From Mucilaginibacter geliditolerans (GTDB taxonomy: Bacteria; Bacteroidota; Bacteroidia; Sphingobacteriales; Sphingobacteriaceae): DNA of 64,000 nt. The notes under the pieces are model-generated. The model was not told the origin of the DNA. It did no database searches and saw only the letters and a program-made list of their open reading frames with translations. The translations under genes were made by a program, and so were the position numbers. The DNA lies in assembly GCF_014200495.1 (NCBI RefSeq), contig NZ_JACHBY010000003.1, positions 124,001 through 188,000 of the forward strand, in the 5' to 3' direction. Shown here in pieces: positions 53,321-61,977 of the stretch. Every line of letters begins with the position of its first letter. Position 1 is the stretch's first letter.

Positions 53321-53377
53321 TGTTTGTGTCCTCACAAACACTCTGCTAACCGGGAGCTGTTTGTGAGGACACAAACA
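53321..53377. repeat. Inverted repeat whose arms are themselves palindromic
   Basis: TGTTTGTGTCCTCACAAACA (53321-53340) and its exact complement (53358-53377), spacer 17. Each arm can also fold alone (TGTTTGTG-TCCT-CACAAACA). The same nested design is seen at 46064-46168 with different bases. It lies between the convergent methyltransferase and nucleotidyltransferase genes and may stop transcription from both sides. Confidence 0.8.
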
Positions 53378-53410
53378 GCGGATGTAGATGTGTATGCTGG
53401 AGACGAAGAA

Positions 53411-54361
53411 TCACTTAGCCAAACTATGCTGATCATCTTTCAATATACTTTCCATTTTCAACCTGTACCGGTTCATTAAATTTGCTTGAAAATCCCCCGG
53501 ATCAGGTTTGGCGAAGTGCTTGCCTGTATCCATAGCCATTACCTGGCCTTTATTGTTACGTTGCTTTGAGACTGTTTTTTTGTTCCACCTGTTTGCCGAG
53601 ATACGCCATAACCGGTCATCAAGCCAATTACCGAATTTGTTGTTAAACAAGCTCTCTATAAATATTTTGAAACTACTTTTTGATGCTGGTTTGGCGGTTG
53701 ATAAACGCATAATATTATTGGGCAAAAACTGCCTGCACCAGGCGTTTGCCGCGAAAAAATCGACAAAGGCTATATCGCCCTGCAAGGGAATAAGGGTTAC
53801 TACTTCGGTAGCTGTGTAGATGTTCTGTTCTGTGATCTGCAGGTTTTGTTCATCAATGTAATAATTCATGCAGAAATAGTGTTGTTTACCTGCCAGGTAA
53901 GCCAATTTTTTAAGTCCGTGCATTAATGTGCGCGCTATCCACAAACGGTTTTTAGCGGTGATGATAAACATATCAATATCGGCATTTTCATCGGCAAAAT
54001 TCTTTGATAAAGAACCTGATATACCTATGCCCCGCACATATGGAAATTTGATCAGCACATTGCAAACCTTTTCGGCTGTCAGCATTAATTCATTGGCTTT
54101 TTTATTGCCCTTTATGCGGCGCTGCACGAGGTAAACATCGTCTTTTAAGCTAAAAAACTTTTCAAAGCGATAAATATGACGATCGTTAACCAGGCTATTC
54201 AAGCTATGGTTAAAGGTGTTCATATCGCATTTTACCGGGAGGAATAAATAGATCTCGCCCCTGTTTAATGGGTAGCTGAACAAATCGAAATAAGCCAGCG
54301 TAGCTATTATATTTTCCTCTATTGGTGACAAAATCCTGCTGTTTAATATTGCTCTGATCAA
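53411..54361 (-). CDS. Nucleotidyltransferase-fold protein with N-terminal winged-helix-like region
   Basis: 316 residues. The N-terminal part (about 1-85, PIEENIIATLAYFDLFSYPL to FEKFFSLKDDVYLVQRR) looks like a winged helix. Then GIGISGSLSKNFADENADIDMFIITA (about 112-137) is a clear nucleotidyltransferase core with GS and DxD (DID). After that the sequence is helical (LWIARTLMHGLKKLAYLAG) with a basic tail. It probably transfers a nucleotide to a small molecule, RNA or protein. I cannot name the substrate. It lies between the radical SAM operon and the polysaccharide operon, 40 bp downstream of the latter's last gene on the same strand. Confidence 0.7.
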   Translation of the reverse strand: MIRAILNSRILSPIEENIIATLAYFDLFSYPLNRGEIYLFLPVKCDMNTFNHSLNSLVNDRHIYRFEKFFSLKDDVYLVQRRIKGNKKANELMLTAEKVCNVLIKFPYVRGIGISGSLSKNFADENADIDMFIITAKNRLWIARTLMHGLKKLAYLAGKQHYFCMNYYIDEQNLQITEQNIYTATEVVTLIPLQGDIAFVDFFAANAWCRQFLPNNIMRLSTAKPASKSSFKIFIESLFNNKFGNWLDDRLWRISANRWNKKTVSKQRNNKGQVMAMDTGKHFAKPDPGDFQANLMNRYRLKMESILKDDQHSLAK

Positions 54362-54401
54362 TTTTATACTGTATTAATTATCTGTAAACAACACGCTGCC
54401 A

Positions 54402-55703
54402 TCAGGCAATTGGTTGCCCGCTTACGCATAAATAACTATCGCGTAATTCACTGTTATTTACCACCTTACGTTGTGAACGAGAAAACAAAAAGAAAGCAAA
54501 AAAGAACCCATAAAAAAACACGCCCTTATCCACATCAAGCACATTCTCCGACAGCGATACTATAGCTATCATCAGCATAAAGCTGATGAATATGACATCC
54601 TTTTCACGGATCGCAATTTTAAAACCGTATTGCAGTACCAGCAGGTAAATTGCCAGTCCCCATACGCCGGTTTTTAGTAAAAAGCTGAGGTATTGATTAT
54701 GCGCATTTAACCTATTGATGTACGAGCTATAGAGTTTGTGATTAAAATAACTTTCGCTTAATAAAATAGGCTCTGAGCCCGAACCGTAGCCTAACACCGG
54801 TTTTGCCTTGATAAGCTGAGCTGCAAGTTGCCAGCGTGCCAGTCGCGGGTCAGGGTTTTGGCCAGGATGGAATGTGGACAGGTCGGTTTGCAATTCGGTG
54901 ATATACCGCTCGCGGAAAGTGTGACTATTGAAGATAAAACCAATCAAGATTGCTGAAATAGAAATAGTCGTCAACATAAACCAAACGCGTTTACGCCCGG
55001 CCAGCAGGTAGTATGGCAATACCAGGTTTATCATGATAAACAATATGGCCAATATTGATTTTGAACCCAGCTGCACCATCCCCGCTAATAATACCAGGCT
55101 GCACAAGCCGCAAATTATTTTAAAAACCGGGGTTATTTTATCCGTCATTAAAAGATATAACAAATACACTAGCGCTATTACCAATTGCATGGATAAATAG
55201 GTGGCGTGCATATCAATAGGCTCAGAAAAATTGTGGTTGGTAAACGCGTAGGTAAAAATGGATCTGAATGGCAAGCCGTAATGCTTTATGGTTATCAAAG
55301 CATTGGCATACAAGTACAAAACTGTTGCTGTACTGGTAAAAGCAAATACCAACAACAATATTGGCCGGTATTTTTTCAGGTCGATGCTATTAAAGCAAAA
55401 CAGCAGCGGCAATAACAACATTACTACATTCCTACCCCATTCATCAAAGGCCTGATGACGGTAAGCCGTATAAATTGTGGCTATGGCCGATATAAAAAAC
55501 ACAGCCTGTACAGCCAATACATTTGCTGTAAATATGGATTTTACATTACCCTTTTTTAACTGGATAAGGGTATGTACACAAAAGCTCACCAGTATGATGT
55601 GGCTGTAAAACCTGTCAAAAGGTAAACTTATCATCAGCAGCAAAATGTGGTAAAAACTGATGCGATTGGAAAGACTATCGTTGCCCGGTAATAATTCTTT
55701 CAT
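54402..55703 (-). CDS. O-antigen ligase/polymerase-like membrane protein (Wzy/WaaL type)
   Basis: 433 residues with about 10-12 membrane segments and a large outer loop (about 280-350) holding RLARWQLAAQLIKAKPVLGYGSGSEPILL and INRLNAHNQYLSFLLKTGVWGL. This loop pattern (R, GxGxG, then HNxYL) is the signature of O-antigen ligase and Wzy-like polymerases. It joins or polymerises lipid-linked glycan units on the periplasmic side. Its first 29 bases overlap the end of the preceding glycosyltransferase gene. A second polymerase-like protein is encoded at 58852, so one may polymerise and the other ligate. Confidence 0.87.
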   Translation of the reverse strand: MKELLPGNDSLSNRISFYHILLLMISLPFDRFYSHIILVSFCVHTLIQLKKGNVKSIFTANVLAVQAVFFISAIATIYTAYRHQAFDEWGRNVVMLLLPLLFCFNSIDLKKYRPILLLVFAFTSTATVLYLYANALITIKHYGLPFRSIFTYAFTNHNFSEPIDMHATYLSMQLVIALVYLLYLLMTDKITPVFKIICGLCSLVLLAGMVQLGSKSILAILFIMINLVLPYYLLAGRKRVWFMLTTISISAILIGFIFNSHTFRERYITELQTDLSTFHPGQNPDPRLARWQLAAQLIKAKPVLGYGSGSEPILLSESYFNHKLYSSYINRLNAHNQYLSFLLKTGVWGLAIYLLVLQYGFKIAIREKDVIFISFMLMIAIVSLSENVLDVDKGVFFYGFFFAFFLFSRSQRKVVNNSELRDSYLCVSGQPIA

Positions 55704-56808
55704 GGTTTAATTGGCCGTAACATTGTAGTATAAAATCTTCATATTCATCAACCACCTTTTCCCAGTTAAACTGGTATTGTATTTTTTGCAGGTTGTTGCG
55801 AACCATTGTTTTTTCAATGTCTTTGCGCTGCACATTTTCCACCAGGTTCTTTACGCCCTCGGCGTTCGAGAAATAAAAGGCATCGCTGCTTAAAACAGAT
55901 TTATTGAAAGGGTTATCATGTGCTGCTATCAAAGCTTCGCTGGCCATAGCTTCTAATAACGAAGGATTAGTGCCGCCCACACTATGCCCATGAAAGTACA
56001 GGTAGGAGTTGTTTTGCAAAGCACGTACCCTGTTATTATCAAATATGGAACCTTTAAACTCTATCCTACTGTCGTTAGCGAATTTATGGGTGATGAATTT
56101 GCCGTAACGGTTAGCAGTATCGCCCAAAACTTTGAATTTACGGTTAGAGTTGCTGCTGTTAAACCCATCCAGTATGGCTTCAATATTGTTTTCGGGCTCC
56201 ATACGGGCCATCAATAAAAAGTAGTCCTCCTTTGTTGCTTCCGTATAGGTAAACTGCTCCCGTTCTGCTTCGGTGTAAACATCGGCGCCGTAGGGGATGT
56301 ACTGACTGTTTATGGCATATTTTTCTGCCAGGTATGAGCGGATCACCTTTGAATCGGAGATATAGTAATCACTATATTTTACCGCTAATTTTTCGGCATA
56401 TTTCAGGAATTGCTGCACGGGTTTGGAGTATTTGCTCCGCTTCCATTCCAGGCCGTCCATATTAGTGATGATGGTGCTGTTTTTAGGATATAATTTACCC
56501 CAGATGGAACTGCTGGTGTAACCCATCAGCAACACCACATCAAAATTTTGTTTGCGGGCATCTAATAGGCAATTCATATCATAAATGAATTGCCCGGCAG
56601 TGCCAATCCTATATTCAGGGTCGTAACAATGTTTTATGGTAACGCCGTTCCACGTGCTTGCGCTGTACGGATGGTTATGGGAGTTGTATACCGTAACCGA
56701 ATGGCCGCGTTTAACTAAACCTTCTGATACATATTCTGAAATATGCTCGAAGCCTCCGTAATAATTGGGGATACCCCGTGTGCCTAATATGCCAATACGT
56801 AATTTCAT
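55675..56808 (-). CDS. Rhamnosyltransferase-like GT4 with DUF1972 N-terminal domain
   Basis: 377 residues, GT-B fold. The start KLRIGILGTRGIPNYYGGFEHISEYVSEGLVKRGH (about 2-36) is the signature of the DUF1972 group, which includes capsule rhamnosyltransferases. The donor half has YFLLMARMEPENNIEAILDGF and YFHGHSVGGTNPSLLEAMASEALIAAHDNPFN (about 270-303). It adds a sugar, possibly L-rhamnose, to a lipid-linked repeat unit in the cytoplasm. It overlaps both neighbours (4 bp upstream, 29 bp downstream), so it belongs firmly to the polysaccharide operon. Confidence 0.88.
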   Translation of the reverse strand: MKLRIGILGTRGIPNYYGGFEHISEYVSEGLVKRGHSVTVYNSHNHPYSASTWNGVTIKHCYDPEYRIGTAGQFIYDMNCLLDARKQNFDVVLLMGYTSSSIWGKLYPKNSTIITNMDGLEWKRSKYSKPVQQFLKYAEKLAVKYSDYYISDSKVIRSYLAEKYAINSQYIPYGADVYTEAEREQFTYTEATKEDYFLLMARMEPENNIEAILDGFNSSNSNRKFKVLGDTANRYGKFITHKFANDSRIEFKGSIFDNNRVRALQNNSYLYFHGHSVGGTNPSLLEAMASEALIAAHDNPFNKSVLSSDAFYFSNAEGVKNLVENVQRKDIEKTMVRNNLQKIQYQFNWEKVVDEYEDFILQCYGQLNHERIITGQR

Positions 56809-57881
56809 GATGCTATTGCTGTTTGATATGCTTTAAAAGTTTGTAGGGCTGCCTGTTTCCAGGTGTATTTTTGCAGGATGCGCTGGCGCAAATGCTCATT
56901 TACCGGCGCGGTGCTTGCCTTTTCAACCGCGGCTAAAATGCTTTGCGGCGATTCTGGCTCACAGTAAAAAGCGTCGTGCTCAAAATATTCGCGCACATCG
57001 CCCCTGTCGCTGATCACTATATTGCAGCCCATCAGGGCGGCTTCGATAGAGCTTAGTCCGGTGGTTTCAAACCAGCTGGGTAGTACGTGTACTTTGGCCC
57101 GGCGATAATAATCAACCAGTTCCGATTGCGGCAGGTGACTAACAAAGCTTACGTTATGGGCCGCTATCAGCTTGCACTCCTGGTAATAAGCTAACTGATT
57201 GGGCGAATGATCGCCGATAATAATGAGCTTAAAATGAGTGTTATTTAGCGCCCTTATCAGGTTCAATTGATTCTTTATACCTTCTATGCGCGCCGCGCAG
57301 ATCACTAGATTTTCATCCTTTTGCGAAAGGCCGTTATAACGGAACAAGGCCTGATCGGTACCATTTGGCACTACCATATGCTTCACCTTGCAGGCATAAC
57401 CCTGCATCACCCGCTCGTATTCTGAATTCGAATTAGGTAATATCATAGCAGCACGTTTTAAGATTTCGTTAATGCTATTACGCTGGCCTTTCCACGCGTA
57501 TGACAGGCTTGCCAATTTATCGCCACCTATCATACAGCGCGCCATGGTTTTAATATATTCCGTTCCGTTGGTTGAAAACAGGCCAAGCAACTTGCCCCAA
57601 CCTTTACGCTGGTGCTTGTCGTACTCGCTATAATCGCACAATATGGTTGATACCACGTATGGCTTGCCTGATTTTCGACTATGGTACAGAATATCGGCAG
57701 GGCGTGTTAAGTTAAAAAAGTGCAGCAAGTCGTAATCAGCATAATTGATCTCTTCGTGCGAGAGGCGCACATCGGCCTTTATACCCATATCAACCAAATG
57801 GCGCGCAGTTTGCACCGTTTGTATGGTATCGCCACCGTAAACGGTGTATAGTGTTGATCGTGTAATAAGCGCTACTTTCAT
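56805..57881 (-). CDS. GT4-family glycosyltransferase
   Basis: 358 residues, GT-B fold. N-terminal half MKVALITRSTLYTVYGGDTIQTVQTARHLVDMGIKADV (GT4 acceptor domain), then MVVPNGTDQALFRYNG (about 175-190) and LVICAARIEGIKNQLNLIRAL. LPSWFETTGLSSIEAALMGCNIVISDRGDVREYF (about 275-308) holds the E-x7-E region. It uses an unknown nucleotide sugar in repeat-unit assembly. The ATG overlaps the upstream GT2 stop by 4 bp and its own stop overlaps the next gene by 4 bp. Confidence 0.9.
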   Translation of the reverse strand: MKVALITRSTLYTVYGGDTIQTVQTARHLVDMGIKADVRLSHEEINYADYDLLHFFNLTRPADILYHSRKSGKPYVVSTILCDYSEYDKHQRKGWGKLLGLFSTNGTEYIKTMARCMIGGDKLASLSYAWKGQRNSINEILKRAAMILPNSNSEYERVMQGYACKVKHMVVPNGTDQALFRYNGLSQKDENLVICAARIEGIKNQLNLIRALNNTHFKLIIIGDHSPNQLAYYQECKLIAAHNVSFVSHLPQSELVDYYRRAKVHVLPSWFETTGLSSIEAALMGCNIVISDRGDVREYFEHDAFYCEPESPQSILAAVEKASTAPVNEHLRQRILQKYTWKQAALQTFKAYQTAIAS

Positions 57882-58855
57882 CCCCTGGTTATTAATTGTT
57901 TTGCAGATGTTATTTTATGGAGCCACGTAAGCAGGCAGGCAGGCAGGTAGCTGATGGTATACAGCAGGTAATTATCAAACCGGAACGGATATATGCTGAT
58001 GGCCATGGCCATGTGCTCGCGTGCTTTTTTAGGCTGATAATTATTTAATAAGAATTTTTTTCCGCACAGTGCATAGTATGCGCCATGTTTTACTTTGTGC
58101 GAGTATTGCTGGCGGCAGATCTGTTGCAGGCGCAGGCTATCCCGCTCGGTGATCATCCGTTTTTTAAGTGCGGTATATTTTATGCTGAGGAATTTACGCG
58201 GCCGCCATTTTTCATCAATAGTGATGGATTCCGGGTTGATCCTGATCTTGATCAGTGCTTCGGGCAGATTGCAGGCTGGGTGATCCTTTAAAATATGGAG
58301 CCATAAAAAATGGTCCTCAAACGTGTAGGCATATTCGTTATAACCGCCATAGCTGAGTACAGTATCCTTCTTATACATTACACAGGAATGGATAAGCGGG
58401 CAAACCGAATATTTAAGCTGCTGCAACTGGCTGTTACTGTAACCCGCTGGTTCCTGGGTAAAAAGGTAATGACCTTCAACATTAATATAATCGGCGCCCG
58501 AGCCTACTGCCTGGTACTCGGGATGGCGCTGCATAAAATCATATTGTACCTGCAGGCGGTTGGGATAGCACACGTCATCAGCATCAAAACGGGCAATATA
58601 ATTGGCCCGGGCATGCTGCAGCCCATTGTTCAAAGCCGCTGAAACACCCAGATTTTGCTGATGGATGACCACAATGCGGGGATCATTAAAACTACTGATC
58701 ACTTCAAGGGTTTGATCTGTTGAGCCGTCATTTACAATCAATAATTCAAAATCGGTAAACGACTGTGCCAACACCGAGGCAATGGCCTCACCAATGTACT
58801 TACCGGCATTATAGGCGGGCATTAAAACTGTTATAGCCGGGTTATTTATACTCAT
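57878..58855 (-). CDS. GT2-family glycosyltransferase
   Basis: 325 residues, GT-A fold: TVLMPAYNAGKYIGEAIASVLAQSFTDFELLIVNDGSTDQTLEV (about 8-51) and the DxD-type metal site in YIARFDADDVCYPNRL (about 92-107). GAFD-like regions and a catalytic-type acidic segment follow (YAYTFEDHFLWLHI). It acts in the cytoplasm on lipid-linked sugars. Four tandem copies of CTGC lie in codons near the C-terminus (57931-57947), a possible site of slippage. It overlaps genes on both sides by 4 bp. Confidence 0.91.
   Translation of the reverse strand: MSINNPAITVLMPAYNAGKYIGEAIASVLAQSFTDFELLIVNDGSTDQTLEVISSFNDPRIVVIHQQNLGVSAALNNGLQHARANYIARFDADDVCYPNRLQVQYDFMQRHPEYQAVGSGADYINVEGHYLFTQEPAGYSNSQLQQLKYSVCPLIHSCVMYKKDTVLSYGGYNEYAYTFEDHFLWLHILKDHPACNLPEALIKIRINPESITIDEKWRPRKFLSIKYTALKKRMITERDSLRLQQICRQQYSHKVKHGAYYALCGKKFLLNNYQPKKAREHMAMAISIYPFRFDNYLLYTISYLPACLLTWLHKITSAKQLITRG
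57931..57947. repeat. Tetranucleotide repeat (GCAG, 4.25 copies) inside the GT2 gene
   Basis: GCAGGCAGGCAGGCAGG. On the coding strand it reads CTGC repeats encoding LPACL, about 20 residues before the stop. A gain or loss of one unit would change only the tail of the protein. Confidence 0.85.
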
Positions 58856-60486
58856 GATATAGCAGGTTTAAGCTTGTTGGTTTCGCTGATGTTAAGGAAC
58901 AGCATGAGTTCAAAAAATGGGATAACTGATAATTGTTCAAACCAATAGTCGACAAAAAACACTGCCGCCATTAAAAACAGCAGCGGTATGCCATAGGTAA
59001 GCTGTTGATATCGCGAAGCAAAAAATCCGAAGTAAAATAAAACCAGTGCCAGCAAACCTAATAAGCCGTATTCGGATGTTACCTGGTCATATACTGAGAA
59101 CGGGCTGTTGGTTAATGAATGATAGCCTGCCCTCCTGCTAAAAAAGTTGAGGTAGAGGTCAAGATGGTTCACTAAAAAATCATGATAGATATAGATGTAT
59201 TTTGTAGGATATCCGCCCGAAAAGCCTAAGCCCGATACACGGAAAGCCAGTTTTGATGAAAAATTTCCCATGCCTGCACCCATCCATATTTTACTGGCAT
59301 GATGATGCAAAAAGCCGATAGTTTGTACAATGCCCAGCACTTTGCCGGGTGTTAAGGCGTTATAATTATCGTTACCGGATATGGGCAACACCTGTTTATG
59401 GGCATTGATAAAAGCTGCCAGCGGCCTTTGCTCAACAGGCGTTGTAGTAAGGCTTTGGTAAGGTGCCGAATTAATATCGGGCCCGGGGATAATAATGCGC
59501 CCATTTTTTGTAGCCGGGATAGTTGTTGCAAATACAGGTTTTATTATTCTATTTTTTGGCATGGATGCCTTACTTACACTATCGAGATAAGCCTGTGCTA
59601 TTTTCTGCTTTTGTTCCTCCGGGCTTAATACAGGCTCTGCGGTTTGTGTAATTAATGATCGCTGTTCGGGTTTCTCCCGTAAAAAAACATATTTAGTGAT
59701 ATTAATAACATACTGGTTGTTTTGCGGAGATACCTTCAGCATAAAAACTACCAGCATAACTACACAGGCGGCGATGAGGCTTTTCTGATCGCGGGTGCTT
59801 TTGAAAATGAAAATGCCGCTGAGTATCAACAGTAAAATAATATTCATGAAGTTGCTGCAGGTAAGCAGCATTACAGCCATACAGATGAGTACCATAAAAG
59901 GCTTTTTCTTATCGAGGAAATAGATAACCCCTATGGCATTTAATATGGCGTTGGTATTGGAGGTATCGAAAGTAATGCCTTTAATATAGTCGCCCGTGCC
60001 GATGAAATACTTTTGATAGTTGCCCTGGTAGGTGTATGGGTTTATGGCGTGGATCTCATGAATGATACTGAGGAGGTTAAAGGCCGAGCATAGGGCATTA
60101 ATTACAAAAAAAACTATGATGGTGTTACGGATAACTTCCGCGTCATTTTTTTCAACAGATAGCTTAACCTGGTGAACGGCCAGTATACACAACAGCCAGA
60201 AGCTGATGCCGGTTAACCAAACTATTACATATGAAAGATCATGTCGGCCGCCTATGATGAAATTGATAGTGCCGATCAGGATCATGAGCGGGTAAAAAAG
60301 CGGTAGCCTTGAATTTTTAAAGCTGAAACCAAACTTAAAATCGAACTGTAAAATGTAGATAAGTGCAATGGCGGGGATCTTGACAGCCAGCTTTACATTC
60401 AGGAAAAGCAGCAGAAAAGCCAGTAGTTTCCAGTCCAGCAGTTTGCGGAATTTTTGAATGTAATTATGGCCTGTATTAATCAACAT
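58852..60486 (-). CDS. Large polytopic membrane protein, probable polysaccharide polymerase
   Basis: 544 residues with about 11 membrane segments and one long non-membrane loop (about 260-430). The loop contains a Lys/Pro-rich stretch (AEPVLSPEEQKQKIAQ to SMPKNRIIKP) and GAGMGNFSSKLAFRVSG with HDFLVNHLDLYLNFFS. Size, topology and location among glycosyltransferases suggest a Wzy-type polymerase of low sequence conservation. The short GAGMGNFSS motif recalls the GxGxG of O-antigen ligases. I cannot exclude an EPS-specific membrane protein of other function. It overlaps the GT2 gene downstream by 4 bp and lies 78 bp from the flippase gene. Confidence 0.68.
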   Translation of the reverse strand: MLINTGHNYIQKFRKLLDWKLLAFLLLFLNVKLAVKIPAIALIYILQFDFKFGFSFKNSRLPLFYPLMILIGTINFIIGGRHDLSYVIVWLTGISFWLLCILAVHQVKLSVEKNDAEVIRNTIIVFFVINALCSAFNLLSIIHEIHAINPYTYQGNYQKYFIGTGDYIKGITFDTSNTNAILNAIGVIYFLDKKKPFMVLICMAVMLLTCSNFMNIILLLILSGIFIFKSTRDQKSLIAACVVMLVVFMLKVSPQNNQYVINITKYVFLREKPEQRSLITQTAEPVLSPEEQKQKIAQAYLDSVSKASMPKNRIIKPVFATTIPATKNGRIIIPGPDINSAPYQSLTTTPVEQRPLAAFINAHKQVLPISGNDNYNALTPGKVLGIVQTIGFLHHHASKIWMGAGMGNFSSKLAFRVSGLGFSGGYPTKYIYIYHDFLVNHLDLYLNFFSRRAGYHSLTNSPFSVYDQVTSEYGLLGLLALVLFYFGFFASRYQQLTYGIPLLFLMAAVFFVDYWFEQLSVIPFFELMLFLNISETNKLKPAIS

Positions 60487-60564
60487 TTTAATGTTTTATT
60501 ATACAGGGATTACGCTCTAAAAAAGGTAATGGTTGCCTAAGCAATGGCCAATAGGCACATATAT

Positions 60565-61977
60565 TTATATATGGAAGAAACTTTTCAGTTCGTAACGGTC
60601 GTTACGCTTTAGTTGCATGCCTGCAAACAGGAGCACAATATAAATGAGGATGGAAAGAGCGATCTGGAGCATGTAATTGATCGGTATCAGCCTGATTAAA
60701 AAACCGCTGGCAATGGCGCATGCGGTACAAACAAGCATCGTGACAAATACTCCTTTAAGTTCGCTGACCTCATTTTTTACGAGGAAGAATATTGTTTGCG
60801 CAAAGCATGCAGCAAGATAAGCCAGCGCGGCCCCGGCATTTCCATAAAGGGGTATCAATATTACATTGGTGCCAACGTTTACTGCCAACATGATGATGAA
60901 GGCATGCAGAATAAGCTTTAATCGGCCCTTTGCGAAGAAGATAGTCCACAAAAAATTATTGACGTATAACATAGGTATACATAATGAGAGGATGAAAACA
61001 GTTACCACGTTTACCGAGCCATATTTACCGTGTGTAAGCGTGTTAACTACCGGCTCCCAGCTTAAGTTGAGTATAAGCACTGTAAAGGCTGCTATTATAA
61101 GCTCGGCACGGATGAGGAATTTAAGATTAACGCTGCCCGGATCGGCACTATTAAAATAACGGGTAAAACGGGGAATCAATAGCGGCGCGATGGCCAGCAT
61201 GGGCAGGGTTGATATTTCAAAAACCTTGTAGGCAAAGCTGTATTCGGCAAGCTTAATATCGGATACCATAAAGCCGATGAACAGCCAATCGAACCGGGCC
61301 AGGGCGGAGGTAATCAATACTACGCCTAATTGTGGCATCGACTCTTTTAATAATGTTTGATAGCCCGATCTATCAAATGTCGTTTTAGTGCGATAGCCTG
61401 TGTTGCTGTAAAAAAGATATAAGGTATAACCGAGCTCTAAAGCGTCGCCGCTTACAAAGGTGATAATGATGCTATATATGGTTAGCGAATGAAACAGCAT
61501 CAGCGCCAGCAAAACAAAAGCACGGATACAGTTTGATACTACCGACATGCGCGCCAGCAGTTTGAATTTTTCCAACCCGCTGCATACCTGTTTAAAAGGC
61601 ATAGAGAAAAATATGAATAGCTTGCCTGCGCCTATCCATAAAATAAGGTTATACGCGGGCGATGTTTTAAATACTATATATCCTAATAACAGGAGGCCAT
61701 AAAATATAAAACCGGTTAGTAATACATGGCCGATATACAGCCGTATTACATGGGGTACATCTTCGCCCTGGGCTACTTTTTTAACTACTAACTGATCGAT
61801 ACCAAAAGAAAGGATATTAAATACCGACAACAGAACGGCCAGTGCCAGGTTAATTTGCCCGAATGAAGATTTATCCAGCCCGAGCGATAAAATATAAAAT
61901 ACAACCGCGCCAAAAAACTGGTTAACAACCAACTGGATGGTATTAGCCGACAGGTTTTGCAGTGAGCGTATTTTCAT
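60565..61977 (-). CDS. Wzx-type polysaccharide flippase
   Basis: 470 residues with about 12-14 membrane segments in the MOP/Wzx pattern. Starts NLSANTIQLVVNQFFGAVVFYILSLGLDKSSFGQINLALAVLLSVFNILSFGIDQLVVKKVA, the classical first two helices of the family. Later come SMPQLGVVLITSALARFDWLFIGFMVSD and ELSTLPMLAIAPLL-like segments (FEISTLPMLAIAPLLIPRF). It flips lipid-linked repeat units across the inner membrane. Its start codon directly follows the stop of the GT2 gene upstream (no gap), so the two are coupled. Confidence 0.9.
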   Translation of the reverse strand: MKIRSLQNLSANTIQLVVNQFFGAVVFYILSLGLDKSSFGQINLALAVLLSVFNILSFGIDQLVVKKVAQGEDVPHVIRLYIGHVLLTGFIFYGLLLLGYIVFKTSPAYNLILWIGAGKLFIFFSMPFKQVCSGLEKFKLLARMSVVSNCIRAFVLLALMLFHSLTIYSIIITFVSGDALELGYTLYLFYSNTGYRTKTTFDRSGYQTLLKESMPQLGVVLITSALARFDWLFIGFMVSDIKLAEYSFAYKVFEISTLPMLAIAPLLIPRFTRYFNSADPGSVNLKFLIRAELIIAAFTVLILNLSWEPVVNTLTHGKYGSVNVVTVFILSLCIPMLYVNNFLWTIFFAKGRLKLILHAFIIMLAVNVGTNVILIPLYGNAGAALAYLAACFAQTIFFLVKNEVSELKGVFVTMLVCTACAIASGFLIRLIPINYMLQIALSILIYIVLLFAGMQLKRNDRYELKSFFHI

